Source: Micrococcus endophyticus
Lineage (GTDB): Bacteria; Actinomycetota; Actinomycetes; Actinomycetales; Micrococcaceae
Length of the DNA stretch: 64,000 nucleotides
NCBI RefSeq assembly: GCF_014205115.1
Contig: NZ_JACHMW010000001.1
Span: 1,426,001-1,490,000 of the forward strand
Direction of reading: 5' to 3'
Shown: one piece after another, positions 1 to 6,665 of the stretch
How positions within the stretch are numbered: the stretch's first letter is position 1
Layout: the number at the start of each line of letters is the position of its first letter
The notes under the pieces: generated by a model
The model's input: only the letters and a program-made list of their open reading frames with translations
What the model was told of the DNA's origin: nothing
Databases searched by the model: none
Position numbers and translations under genes: made by a program

Positions 1-1
1 A

Positions 2-361
2 GTGCTGCTGCTCGCCCCGGTCGTGGCCACCCTCAGCGTCCGGCAGCGCCGTCTCAGCCGCATGGCAGGCGAATCTGGTCAACAGAGGTCGAGTTCGAAG
101 CTGCCGCCCATCGTCCCTCTGTTCATCATCGGGTTCATCGCCATGGTGCTTCTGCGTTCCTTCGTCCCTTTGCCGAGCGTCGTGCTGACGACCGGCGGGC
201 TGCTGCAGACCGGTCTGCTGGCTGCTGCGATGTTCGGACTCGGTTGCGGCGTCAAGATTCGCAACCTCGTCAAGGTGGGCCTCAAGCCCTTCGCCCTGGC
301 CGCGCTCTCCACCATCCTCGTCGCCATCATCGCCTACGTCGGAGTCACCCTCGCCGGCTGA
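2..361 (+). CDS. YeiH/UPF0324-family putative permease, C-terminal part
   Basis: This is the last 119 codons of an integral membrane protein; the 5' part lies outside the window. Three hydrophobic helices are visible, at about residues 35-57, 60-85 and 95-118 of the visible part, with the Gly-rich stretch LAAAMFGLGCG in the middle one. Helix pattern and sequence resemble the C-terminus of YeiH (UPF0324, Cons_hypoth698) proteins, proposed sulfate exporters or LysR-linked permeases. The substrate cannot be told from this fragment. The gene ends at a TGA, and nothing downstream on the same strand looks like an operon partner. Confidence 0.75.
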   Translation: MLLLAPVVATLSVRQRRLSRMAGESGQQRSSSKLPPIVPLFIIGFIAMVLLRSFVPLPSVVLTTGGLLQTGLLAAAMFGLGCGVKIRNLVKVGLKPFALAALSTILVAIIAYVGVTLAG

Positions 362-437
362 AGTTCGTCCGTGGTGAGGGCGTCGTTGCCGCACTCGGTC
401 AGGGTCGCCGGCTCTCGCGCATACCTGGCCACGTCGT

Positions 438-650
438 CTAGCGTGTACCGCCGCTTCGTCGGACCTCAGCACTTCTCGCGCTGTTGCGCTTGAGTCGCGC
501 GGCGACGGCGATGATCACGAGCGCCACGGCTGTGGCGACGGTGTTCGGGATGACGAGCGGCCAGTCATGTCGGGGCAGTCCGTAGAGGACCCAGAGCAGG
601 AAGCCGGGGATGAGGAGGACGAAGTACCCGAGCGATACGTCGTCGGCCGA
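438..650 (-). pseudogene. SemiSWEET sugar transporter, 5'-truncated remnant
   Basis: The frame read from 650 to 438 carries SADDVSLGYFVLLIPGF, then LWVLYGL and a helix with PNTVATAVALVIIAVAA. These match the second half of bacterial SemiSWEET (MtN3/PQ-loop) transporters, which have three helices in about 90 residues. Helix 1 and the PQ motif, which should precede SADDVSLG, are missing. The open frame continues upstream to 824, but that stretch is low-complexity and hydrophilic and has no family resemblance. The gene therefore appears cut at its 5' end, probably by a rearrangement in this IS-rich area. It is unlikely to make a working transporter. Confidence 0.6.
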
Positions 651-888
651 ACCTTCAGCAGTCCCAACCGGCGCATCCAGCGTCTCGAGACCACTACCTC
701 GATGCCGGGTGTGAGTGGTCGTTGACGGTGTAGGAGCACACACCCAAGCGTCCACCCTCCGAGGACGAAGCCGTGTTAGACCCGACTCCCCGACTCCGCC
801 TGACGCATCAACCTGCCCACCCACCGAAATACCGGAGGTGGAGACTGGTGCGCTGACCGTTCACACCACAGCGTCCCTCCTCGATTTT

Positions 889-986
889 GGAACTGTTCGC
901 CGCGTGTCGTATGAACTCTTCGCTGCATCTCTACAGCTGTCGAGATGCAGCGAAGTTTGCACAAACGCGCGAATATGCTGCATACC
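889..986. repeat. Two abutting inverted repeats (IR-IR junction-like)
   Basis: A minus-oriented repeat ends in ACA at 935 and a plus-oriented repeat starts with TGT at 938, with only GC between them. The arms include a perfect 14-bp inverted repeat, CTTCGCTGCATCTC (918-931) against GAGATGCAGCGAAG (942-955). The TGT/ACA ends are like those of IS481- or IS3-family elements. Two ends meeting over a 2-nt spacer resemble the junction of a circularised IS, or two solo ends left after deletion. The right-hand unit also has internal palindromy: ATGCAGC at 945-951 pairs with GCTGCAT at 977-983. Confidence 0.5.
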
Positions 987-1032
987 CGCAATGGAGCAGT
1001 GGAGCTTGACGAACGGGTTCGTGATCGCCCCA

Positions 1033-1081
1033 TGTCGAGATGTAGCGAAGATTGCACAAACGCTCGAATATGCTGCATACC
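1033..1081 (+). repeat. Second copy of the 49-bp TGTCGAGATG repeat
   Basis: This is a direct repeat of 938-986 with three differences over 49 bp, starting 95 bp further on. A related but inverted copy lies at about 5176-5222, just outside the right end of the first IS3-type element. It may be a solo IS end or a recombination site. No transposase with these ends is adjacent. Confidence 0.55.
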
Positions 1082-1204
1082 GGTTTGGGGGCCTGAGGTC
1101 TTGACACAGTCGGTGTCATCGGACAGGGGTTCATGCTCTGCTCGCCACCCGAGCACTCCACTGGGGATCTTGACGTGCGCGCACCACGGGACTGCCATGG
1201 GTTC

Positions 1205-2041
1205 ATGGAGAGCCCGCTGACCCCTCACCCAATCGGCGCCACGCTGTTGCCCCGTCTTCCCGGCGCGGTCCCGGTGCTGCTGGAGTTCGAGGACGTGCAG
1301 CTGGGCGGGTACGCCTGGTGGCGTGACCGGCAGGCGCCAGCAATCCTGTTGCTGCACGGGTGGGGTGAGGACGCTTCGACCATGGCCCCGGTCGCACACC
1401 AGGTGCTCGAGCGTGGACGGCACGCGGTGAGCATCTCCCTGCGCGGCTGGCACGGTTCCACCGGCGTCGACGACTACGGGCTCAGAGCCTCCCTCGACAT
1501 CTCACGAGTCCTGGCCTGGATCCGCAGGCAGCCGGACGTGGCAGGCATCGTACTGGTGGGGTTCTCCATGGGAGGGCTGATGGCAGCCCTGGCCGCGGCG
1601 GATCAGCCTGCCGGGGCCCTCGACGGCGTAGTGCTGGTCAACGCCCCAGCTGAACTGCGCTCCTTCGCGCGGGACACGGCTTTCGGCGGGGCCCGTCGGT
1701 ATCTGGAAAAGACCCTGCAGCCGCGGCAGTGGCAGGACTCTTCCCCGCTGAATCACGCGGATCGGCTGAGCCATCCGCTGCTGGTCGTGGTCGGAACAGA
1801 AGACACCATGACGCCACCTGATCAGGGGCGCAGACTCGCCGATGCCGCCCCGGCAAGCGCACTGTTCGAGGTCGCCGGGATGGGTCACCACCCAACGCAC
1901 GGGGAGTGGGCACAGATCTTGGAAGCGGCAGATACGCAGTTCGACTTAGGGCGTGTTGCTAAAGGATGGTCGCTAGCTGTACTGACCGGAGACGTTGGTA
2001 GAACGACGTTCTCTGGGAACATTGACCTTGACACTGTGTGA
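1205..2041 (+). CDS. Alpha/beta hydrolase
   Basis: This is a soluble alpha/beta-fold hydrolase of about 278 residues. LLLHGWGED is the oxyanion-hole strand, GFSMGG carries the nucleophile Ser, GTEDTMTPP the acid Asp and GMGHHPT the catalytic His. The substrate is unknown; esterase or peptidase-like activity is usual for the fold. The ATG at 1205 was chosen because the residues before it look non-coding; an ATG at 1133 is an alternative, and neither has a clear ribosome binding site. The last 30-35 residues, after the expected end of the domain, are unusual, and at about 1946 the DNA resembles an IS5-type terminal repeat, so the native C-terminus may have been replaced. A MerR-type regulator follows within 25 bp. 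Confidence 0.7.
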   Translation: MESPLTPHPIGATLLPRLPGAVPVLLEFEDVQLGGYAWWRDRQAPAILLLHGWGEDASTMAPVAHQVLERGRHAVSISLRGWHGSTGVDDYGLRASLDISRVLAWIRRQPDVAGIVLVGFSMGGLMAALAAADQPAGALDGVVLVNAPAELRSFARDTAFGGARRYLEKTLQPRQWQDSSPLNHADRLSHPLLVVVGTEDTMTPPDQGRRLADAAPASALFEVAGMGHHPTHGEWAQILEAADTQFDLGRVAKGWSLAVLTGDVGRTTFSGNIDLDTV

Positions 2042-2062
2042 TGCGGTCTGGTGGGGGTCGAC

Positions 2063-2827
2063 ATGTTGAGTATCGGAGAGATCGCGCATAGCACGGGTGT
2101 CTCGCGTCGCATGCTGCGGCACTGGGAAGGCGAGGGGTTGCTGACCCCAGCTACTACCGACCCAGTGACCGGATATCGGCGCTACCAGGACAGCCAGCTG
2201 GGGCGCGTGCGAGCCATTATGGAACTGCGCGCGCTCGGGTTCGGCTTGGCCGAGATCGGGCAGTTGCTCGATCCGCGGATCGAGCAGTCCACTCTGGAAG
2301 TGCTCCTCACTCACCAGGTAGACGCCCTGCAGCGGCAGATCACCGAGGCTTCAACACGTCTGGTCCACGTTCAGCACCGGCTGGACATCATCCAGAGCAA
2401 GTCCATGGAGATCATCATGAATCTGTCCATCACCGCATTGCCCAGCCTAAATATCTGGGGGCTGAGCACCGCTGTCCTCGACGAGACGGAGATCGGTCAC
2501 GCCGTCAACCAGTTGCACCGGGACCTCCCGCACACCGATGAAGAGATCGTGCTTCTGTACGACGGTACGAACGACGACCAGATCACAGTCTCAGCCGGGA
2601 CTACGACGCGCCCCGATTCTGAGGCAGTCAGCAGGATCGTCGTGCCGGAAGCACCGGAAGGCGTAACGGTCACCTTCGCCGTTCTCCCAGAAAGCATCGG
2701 GGATGCCTGGGTCCTCATCGACGCCGAGCTGGAGAAGCGACACCTGACCAGTTTTGGTGTCTATCGGCAGATCAACAGCGTGGCGGGACACGTCACCCTG
2801 CAGGCCCCTGTTCGCGGGCGACACTGA
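2063..2827 (+). CDS. MerR-family regulator with GyrI-like effector domain
   Basis: The N-terminal 70 residues are a MerR winged helix: LSIGEIAHSTGVSRRMLRHWE, then GYRRY and an LRALGFGLAEIGQLL segment. A coiled-coil linker (about 75-115) is followed by a C-terminal domain of about 140 residues with the beta-rich pattern of BmrR/GyrI effector-binding domains. Such regulators bind amphipathic drugs or metabolites and activate nearby genes. The ATG at 2063 follows a G-rich stretch that may serve as ribosome binding site; the first residues match the family start. It lies 22 bp after the hydrolase gene on the same strand, so the hydrolase could be its target or operon partner. The ligand is not predictable. 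Confidence 0.8.
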   Translation: MLSIGEIAHSTGVSRRMLRHWEGEGLLTPATTDPVTGYRRYQDSQLGRVRAIMELRALGFGLAEIGQLLDPRIEQSTLEVLLTHQVDALQRQITEASTRLVHVQHRLDIIQSKSMEIIMNLSITALPSLNIWGLSTAVLDETEIGHAVNQLHRDLPHTDEEIVLLYDGTNDDQITVSAGTTTRPDSEAVSRIVVPEAPEGVTVTFAVLPESIGDAWVLIDAELEKRHLTSFGVYRQINSVAGHVTLQAPVRGRH

Positions 2828-2893
2828 TTTGCGGATTACAGCAAGGGAGGCCAGCGGCGACGTCAAGGGGACTGCTGCACGGATAGGTGACAA

Positions 2894-3148
2894 CTGACGG
2901 GCGACACGTTCACCCCGGCGGAACAGGCCAAGGCGGTCCTGTGGGTCGCCCGCTACTGGATCGAGAACAAGAAGGGTCCCGGGTGGTACGAGCTGGGGGC
3001 GGCCATGGGTTGGGACAACGACCAGCTCCAGCGCAAGGTTCAGGTGCTCCTCGACAACAACCTCGTCGCATGGGGAGGCGTCCCCCGCGCACTGCGCCCC
3101 CAACCCGCCCCCGCCAAGGACAGTCGACCGTCAGGGGAAGCCCGTTGA
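2894..3148 (+). CDS. Small unrecognised protein without a canonical start
   Basis: An open frame of 84 codons begins right after a TGA at 2888-2890 and has no ATG, GTG or TTG near its start. Its product (TGDTFTPAEQAKAVLWVARY at the N-terminus, then WYELGAAMGWDNDQLQRK and LLDNNLV) has an ordinary soluble composition and looks like a helix-turn-helix-like segment. CTG at 2894 is the only start-like codon. The frame may be the tail of a gene whose 5' end was lost or frameshifted. It converges on, and overlaps by 18 bp, the gene on the other strand. Confidence 0.35.
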   Translation: MTGDTFTPAEQAKAVLWVARYWIENKKGPGWYELGAAMGWDNDQLQRKVQVLLDNNLVAWGGVPRALRPQPAPAKDSRPSGEAR

Positions 3149-3691
3149 GTTCCTCCGACCCACCCATGCCAGGTGGGTGTCCGCCACGAAGAGTTTGTCG
3201 GCATAGCGTCCGCGCAGGACGCCCACGCGGGTGCGGCCTTCGACCAGCTGAAGCCCGGCAAGCCCCTCCCTGACCAAGGCTCGCTCGATCAGCAGCGGTG
3301 GCCGAAGCCAGGTGCCCTCCTTGTGCCACTTCTCCCGGATGCCCATGTGCGCCGGGGAGCCGGAGGTAGCCCGGATACGGACCGCATGCTCGTGGCATTC
3401 GGCCCAATCTTCGATGGCGCCCTCCTCGGAAGCCCCAGTACGCACCTCGAGCAAAAGAGACGTGTCGAGCCGCTCAAGGGTCCAGGTGATCTCGTTGAGG
3501 TTGATGTGTCCGTAGTCGACGTGGAACGCCACGTGGCCTGCGTGGTCGAACAGCCACTGCTCTATCACGTCATCCGGCCAACCCAGCCGCACCACAAGTG
3601 GGTGGCCAAGGAACCCCCGGAGGGCTCGATCGCGGCTCAGGTTCCACTCCACCGCACGCTCGCTGAGCTGCTCGAAGTCCATCAGCTTCAT
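3131..3691 (-). CDS. Unrecognised 186-residue protein
   Basis: The start MKLMDFEQL was chosen because GAGAGG lies 7 nt upstream on the coding strand. No family is certain. The C-terminal third reads WHKEGTWLRPPLLIERAL and then LQLVEGRTRVGVLRG, ending with a conserved-looking ADTHLAWVGR. The VEGRTRVGVLRG pattern resembles the ParB/sulfiredoxin-like nuclease fold (compare V-E-G-x-x-R-x-x-A). That is a tentative fold reading, not a function. Base composition is a little lower in GC than the core chromosome. Confidence 0.6.
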   Translation of the reverse strand: MKLMDFEQLSERAVEWNLSRDRALRGFLGHPLVVRLGWPDDVIEQWLFDHAGHVAFHVDYGHINLNEITWTLERLDTSLLLEVRTGASEEGAIEDWAECHEHAVRIRATSGSPAHMGIREKWHKEGTWLRPPLLIERALVREGLAGLQLVEGRTRVGVLRGRYADKLFVADTHLAWVGRRNSTGFP

Positions 3692-3791
3692 AGTGACCTC
3701 TCGTCTGCCAGCTGCTTCTGCTTCCAGGGGCGCTAAACCCGTCTTTGTCATGTCCTATCTTGGCCGTGTCCAGGTACTGAAGGAGGGGGCC

Positions 3792-3922
3792 ATGGAGCGA
3801 GCTGGGAGCATCCACACCGGTCACATCTGGAACGCGGTCGACTTCCAGCATGCCGACGACGACGTCAGGGCGCTTCATCGCTCACAGGGCAACGGCTTTC
3901 GGTGTGTCGACTGTGGCGGGGA
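3792..3922 (+). pseudogene. Small protein gene cut by the IS3-type element
   Basis: ATG at 3792 has an excellent ribosome binding site (AAGGAGGGGG, 3780-3789). The product begins MERAGSIHTGHIWNAVDF and has a CVDC knuckle at its visible end. After 44 codons the IS begins at 3923; the frame then runs 11 codons into the IS and stops. No continuation is found past the right end of the IS (5170 onward), so the 3' part is lost. The function is unknown. Confidence 0.55.
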
Positions 3923-3935
3923 TGAGCCGCCCCCT

Positions 3936-4757
3936 TCATTCGGTCCGGACGTTCTGTGAGTCGTCGGTTTCCATTTGATGGGTGCACTGCCGAGCGTACT
4001 CGGCTGGGGTTAGGTAGCCGAGCGAGGAGTGCCGGCGGTGGTGGTTGTACTCGTCCTTCCAGTCGCCGATGATGACCTGTGCGTGCAGCAGCGAGTAGAA
4101 GCTGTTGATGTTGAGGCACTCGTCGCGGATCCGGCTGTTGAACGACTCGACGTACCCGTTGCGCCACGGCGAGCCCGGAGGGATGTAGGACAGGCCGGTG
4201 CGGGTGCCGGCCCAGTCGGCCATCGCCTCGCTGATGAACTCCGGCCCGTTGTCCGACCTGAGCACCGCCGGGGCGCCCCGGGCGGCGACGAGGTCCTCGA
4301 GGTGGGCGGTGAGTCGGTCGGCGGTAATCGAGCGCTCCACGAGGTCGCCGATGCACTCCCGGGTGTGTTCGTCGACGATCGAGCAGATCTTGATCGGTCG
4401 TCCGTGCTCGTCGGCGTCGAACTGGAAGTCCACCGCCCACACCACGTTCGGCGCGTCCGCCGTCGGCGCGTCGACGGTCGAGGACCCGACGCGCTTGCGT
4501 CGACGCCGCTGCGGGACCCGGAGCCCTTCGTCACGCCACAGGCGTTGGATCTTCTTGTGGTTCACCACCCACCCCTCGGCGCGGGCGTCGTGATACGCCC
4601 GCCGATACCCGTAGCGGGGATGGTCCTTCGCCCAGGCGCGCAGCCACTGCCTGAGCGCCCGATCCGGGTCCGCGACCGTGTCGCCCTTGAGCGGTCGCCG
4701 GTACGCGGAGCGGCTCAGCCCGACCAGACGGCACGCCATCCGTTCGCTCACCCGCAA
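3936..4757 (-). CDS. IS3-family transposase OrfB (DDE catalytic part), copy 1
   Basis: The protein contains a HTH_21-like N-terminal part (VSERMACRLVGLSRSAYRR) and an integrase (rve) core. The DDE residues are visible in VVWAVDFQFD, LRSDNGPEF and GYVESFNSRIRDEC. A conserved tail EYNHHRRHSSLGYLTP follows. In the IS3 family it is normally made as an OrfAB fusion by -1 frameshifting. The frame is open upstream to the orfA end (SPDRRRAAVDHLKRK), consistent with fusion. The TTG at 4757 is only the first start-like codon in frame. OrfAB catalyses copy-out paste-in transposition through a circular intermediate. Confidence 0.92.
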   Translation of the reverse strand: MRVSERMACRLVGLSRSAYRRPLKGDTVADPDRALRQWLRAWAKDHPRYGYRRAYHDARAEGWVVNHKKIQRLWRDEGLRVPQRRRRKRVGSSTVDAPTADAPNVVWAVDFQFDADEHGRPIKICSIVDEHTRECIGDLVERSITADRLTAHLEDLVAARGAPAVLRSDNGPEFISEAMADWAGTRTGLSYIPPGSPWRNGYVESFNSRIRDECLNINSFYSLLHAQVIIGDWKDEYNHHRRHSSLGYLTPAEYARQCTHQMETDDSQNVRTE

Positions 4758-4801
4758 CTTGCGCTTGAGGTGATCGACGGCGGCGCGGCGCCTGTCCGGG
4801 C

Positions 4802-5086
4802 TTAGAAGTTTCCCTCAGCCAGCTCCTTGAGCGCGGCCTTCTCCAGCTCCGCTTCCGCGAGCAGACGCTTCAGGGTCGCGTTCTGCTTCTCCAGCTCCTT
4901 CAGGCGCTTTGCGTCGTCGGCCTTGAGGCCGCCGTACTGGTTCCGCCACCGGTAGTACGTCTGCTCGGACACCCCGAGCTCCCGGCACACCGCCGCGACG
5001 TCCTGACCATCGGCGAGCATCCTGTCGGCCTGCCCGAGCTTACGGACGACCTGCTCCGGGGTGTGACGCTTCCTGCTGTTCGTCAT
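4802..5086 (-). CDS. IS3-family OrfA (DNA-binding part), copy 1
   Basis: A 94-residue protein with a HTH (VVRKLGQADRMLADGQ, then ELGVSEQTYYRWRNQYGG) and a C-terminal leucine-rich coiled coil (LKELEKQNATLKRLLAEAEL) that mediates oligomerisation in this family. The ATG at 5086 has GGGAGA upstream. The slippery sequence G-GGA-AAC lies at 4808-4814 (minus strand), two codons before its stop codon. Confidence 0.9.
   Translation of the reverse strand: MTNSRKRHTPEQVVRKLGQADRMLADGQDVAAVCRELGVSEQTYYRWRNQYGGLKADDAKRLKELEKQNATLKRLLAEAELEKAALKELAEGNF
4808..4814 (-). promoter_or_regulatory. Candidate -1 frameshift site GGGAAAC
   Basis: Read on the minus strand in the orfA frame this is G GGA AAC, an X-XXY-YYZ heptamer. 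A -1 slip there moves ribosomes into the frame that continues without a stop into OrfB. The same site occurs at 11307-11313 and 12244-12250 in the other copies. Confidence 0.6.
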
Positions 5087-5175
5087 GATCTGACCAGTCT
5101 CCCTGCCCGCGACCGCGGGCAACAGGACGACTCTCATAACGACTGGACCTACGAAACGGGGGCAGCCCATGTTTG

Positions 5176-5222
5176 TGAACTCTTGGCCGCGCGTCGTGTG
5201 AAATCTTCGCTGCATCTCTACA
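5176..5222 (-). repeat. Related copy of the abutting repeat near 0.9 kb
   Basis: This segment shares the last 18 bases exactly, and close to 90% over about 46 bp, with 889-935, in the same orientation. It lies 7 bp outside the right end of IS3 copy 1. It may be a leftover IS end. Confidence 0.5.
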
Positions 5223-5280
5223 AGGGGTACAGGCTCCGATCAACGTCTCCAGTCAGTACATCTAGCGGCCCAACGAAGAA

Positions 5281-5301
5281 CCCCCGGTCACAGACCGGGG
5301 G
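5281..5301. terminator. Intrinsic terminator-like hairpin
   Basis: CCCCCGGTC (5281-5289) pairs with GACCGGGGG (5293-5301) around a 3-nt loop. On the minus strand the stem is followed by TTCTTCG. It is well placed to end transcription of the minus-strand gene at 5447-5692. The rest of 5223-5446 holds no gene that can be seen. Confidence 0.65.
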
Positions 5302-5446
5302 TGGCGTGGCTACCAGGTATCAGCGCCGCCACACCCGGACCGTGTCCGTCGTCAGCAGAGGGGCGTCGTCGAAGCGGCCTACACTCACACCCCGACGACC
5401 GCGCCCGCGACCGTCTAACCACGGAACGAAACCCAGGACGCTTCAC

Positions 5447-5692
5447 TTAGGCTGTGCGGGTCTCCCGTCGTCGTCGTGCCGCCTCAAGAGGCGTGACGGT
5501 CTCGGACTCCGGGGCGGTGATGTCCTCTATCTGAGAGAGGACGGATTGCAGTTGCTTGACGATGGCCGCGCGGTCTCGCGGCAGGGTCTCCGGGTTGTCG
5601 ATGTCCGCCGCCAGTGCGTCCCGGAGAGCAACGAGGGCGGTGCGGCGGTCCCCGGAGGAGACGGCTTCGGAGACGGTAGATTTTTCGGGCAT
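5447..5692 (-). CDS. Small protein resembling phage terminase small-subunit helices
   Basis: An 81-residue product starting MPEKSTVSEAVSSGD; ATG at 5692 has AGGAG 7 nt upstream. The middle (GDRRTALVALRDALAADID, then AAIVKQLQSVLSQIEDI) follows a two-helix pattern common in short terminase small-subunit-like proteins of actinophages. Such proteins select phage DNA for packaging. No large terminase gene follows, so if it is of phage origin it is an orphan. The family call is from pattern only. Confidence 0.45.
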   Translation of the reverse strand: MPEKSTVSEAVSSGDRRTALVALRDALAADIDNPETLPRDRAAIVKQLQSVLSQIEDITAPESETVTPLEAARRRRETRTA

Positions 5693-5720
5693 GGCGACTC
5701 CTAGCGAAAGCGAGAATGTG

Positions 5721-6434
5721 ATGGATGCTTCGGTGTTGCAGAATTTGTTTTCAGGGGCTAGTGCGTGCGCCGCTGTCATTGCAATAATTGTTTCGATACG
5801 GGCGACCAAGCATTCAAAAAGATCAGCTGATGCCGCTGAGGAGTCTGCACTCCGGGCCGCTGATTCTGTGGAGGAAGCGAAACGCTCCAATGCTCTCAGC
5901 GCCGAGTCTCTTGAGTGGACGCGCCTACGTCCCACGGTTGATTCACTTGACACGATCTCTCGGGCACTGTCTCTGCTTCGGGCCCCTGTCAGTGAAGGCG
6001 GCTACTCTCCCGTGACCGCCGATGAAAACATCCCGCACCTGGACTCCATGCGGGCGGAGTCGCAGATCCTTCTACGGGCCGCTGAGCGTGGTTCGGAAGA
6101 GGAGCAGATGTTGTCCCGCATCTCAGAGGCGGTGCCTCTCATGCGTAAACTCTGCGTAGCAGTCAGCAAGACGGATCGGCCCGCGCCGGAGTCTGGCGAA
6201 TTGGAGTGGGAGATCCTCGGCCATACGGGGAGAGAGTTTCGTACCCTGGTAGGTGAGTTGACGCGCATGACGTTCGACGCCCGTGACTTGATAACCGGCA
6301 CACCCTTGAGGCCCGATGCGGTCACGGGTGACCACGCTAGGGGGCAATGGGCGGAAGACATCAAGGCATTTCACCAGCACAGCGTCCAGGCGCAGGAGTG
6401 GGCCCTACGCGACTGGGGATTCGGGGTCTTTTAG
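5721..6434 (+). CDS. Unrecognised protein with one N-terminal membrane helix
   Basis: The product is about 237 residues. An N-terminal membrane segment (about 7-27, SGASACAAVIAIIVSI) is followed by a basic stretch, an Ala/Glu/Ser-rich coiled-coil-like segment (AADAAEESALRAADSVEEAKR) and a soluble helical domain ending WALRDWGFGVF. The ATG at 5721 was preferred to one at 5691 because an A/G-rich stretch precedes it. Codon use is clearly less GC-biased than in the core genes, which suggests transfer. It is divergent from the TerS-like gene. No function is proposed. Confidence 0.6.
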   Translation: MDASVLQNLFSGASACAAVIAIIVSIRATKHSKRSADAAEESALRAADSVEEAKRSNALSAESLEWTRLRPTVDSLDTISRALSLLRAPVSEGGYSPVTADENIPHLDSMRAESQILLRAAERGSEEEQMLSRISEAVPLMRKLCVAVSKTDRPAPESGELEWEILGHTGREFRTLVGELTRMTFDARDLITGTPLRPDAVTGDHARGQWAEDIKAFHQHSVQAQEWALRDWGFGVF

Positions 6435-6498
6435 CGGTCAATTTTCTCCTGGGGAGATATTTCCGAACACCCTGGGCATTTCCTGGGAGTTCGGGGGA

Positions 6499-6528
6499 GG
6501 GGTTGACCCCCTACGGCCTAAAAAGGCC
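6499..6528. terminator. Short hairpins after the membrane protein gene
   Basis: GGGG-TTGA-CCCC (6499-6510) and GGCCT-AAAA-AGGCC (6515-6528) lie about 65 bp after the stop codon at 6434. They could end transcription in one or both directions, although there is no long T run. Confidence 0.4.
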
Positions 6529-6531
6529 CCC

Positions 6532-6612
6532 CAGAAGCCCTGAGAGCCTCTCTGAGCGTGAGATGTACCTCTAAGACGTTAGAGGCGCTTACAGAGGCTT
6601 CTAGGGCTTCTG
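6532..6612. ncRNA. Nested-stem candidate structured RNA
   Basis: Three coaxial stems can form: CAGAAGCCCT (6532-6541) with AGGGCTTCTG (6603-6612); AGCCTCT (6545-6551) with AGAGGCT (6593-6599) across a 3x3 internal loop; and CCTCTAA (6568-6574) with TTAGAGG (6579-6585) closed by a GACG tetraloop. All 24 pairs are Watson-Crick. It lies between two genes whose 3' ends face it. It could be a small RNA, a bidirectional terminator or a DNA cruciform; the strand is not known. Confidence 0.4.
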
Positions 6613-6665
6613 AGGTTCACCCAACGCGCTCTTCATGTGCCTCACGCCTGATCGGATGGCATCGC

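Larger units (their letters stand above)
651..1204. other. Gene-free stretch with inverted and direct repeats
   Basis: No convincing coding frame is seen here. The stretch holds short IS-end-like repeats at about 889-935, 938-986 and 1033-1081 (annotated separately). The remainder, including the sequence between the SemiSWEET remnant and the hydrolase gene, has no recognisable signal. Confidence 0.5.
3923..5169 (-). mobile_element. IS3-family (IS407-like) element, copy 1, complete
   Basis: The element is 1247 bp. Its ends are imperfect inverted repeats starting TGAGCCGCCCCC (left) and, read inward from the right, TGGGCTGCCCCC, both with the TG...CA termini of the IS3 family. It carries orfA and orfB on the minus strand. 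The predicted proteins are identical to those of the copy at 10422-11668, so spread was recent. Unlike the other two copies it has no target duplication (GGGA left, TGTT right), which points to recombination or adjacent deletion after insertion. Confidence 0.92.

Noticed and set aside
2022-2050. TTGACCTTGACA-like sequence as a MerR operator and promoter
   Set aside because: The -35-like boxes lack a -10 hexamer at 17-19 nt, and the dyad is weak.
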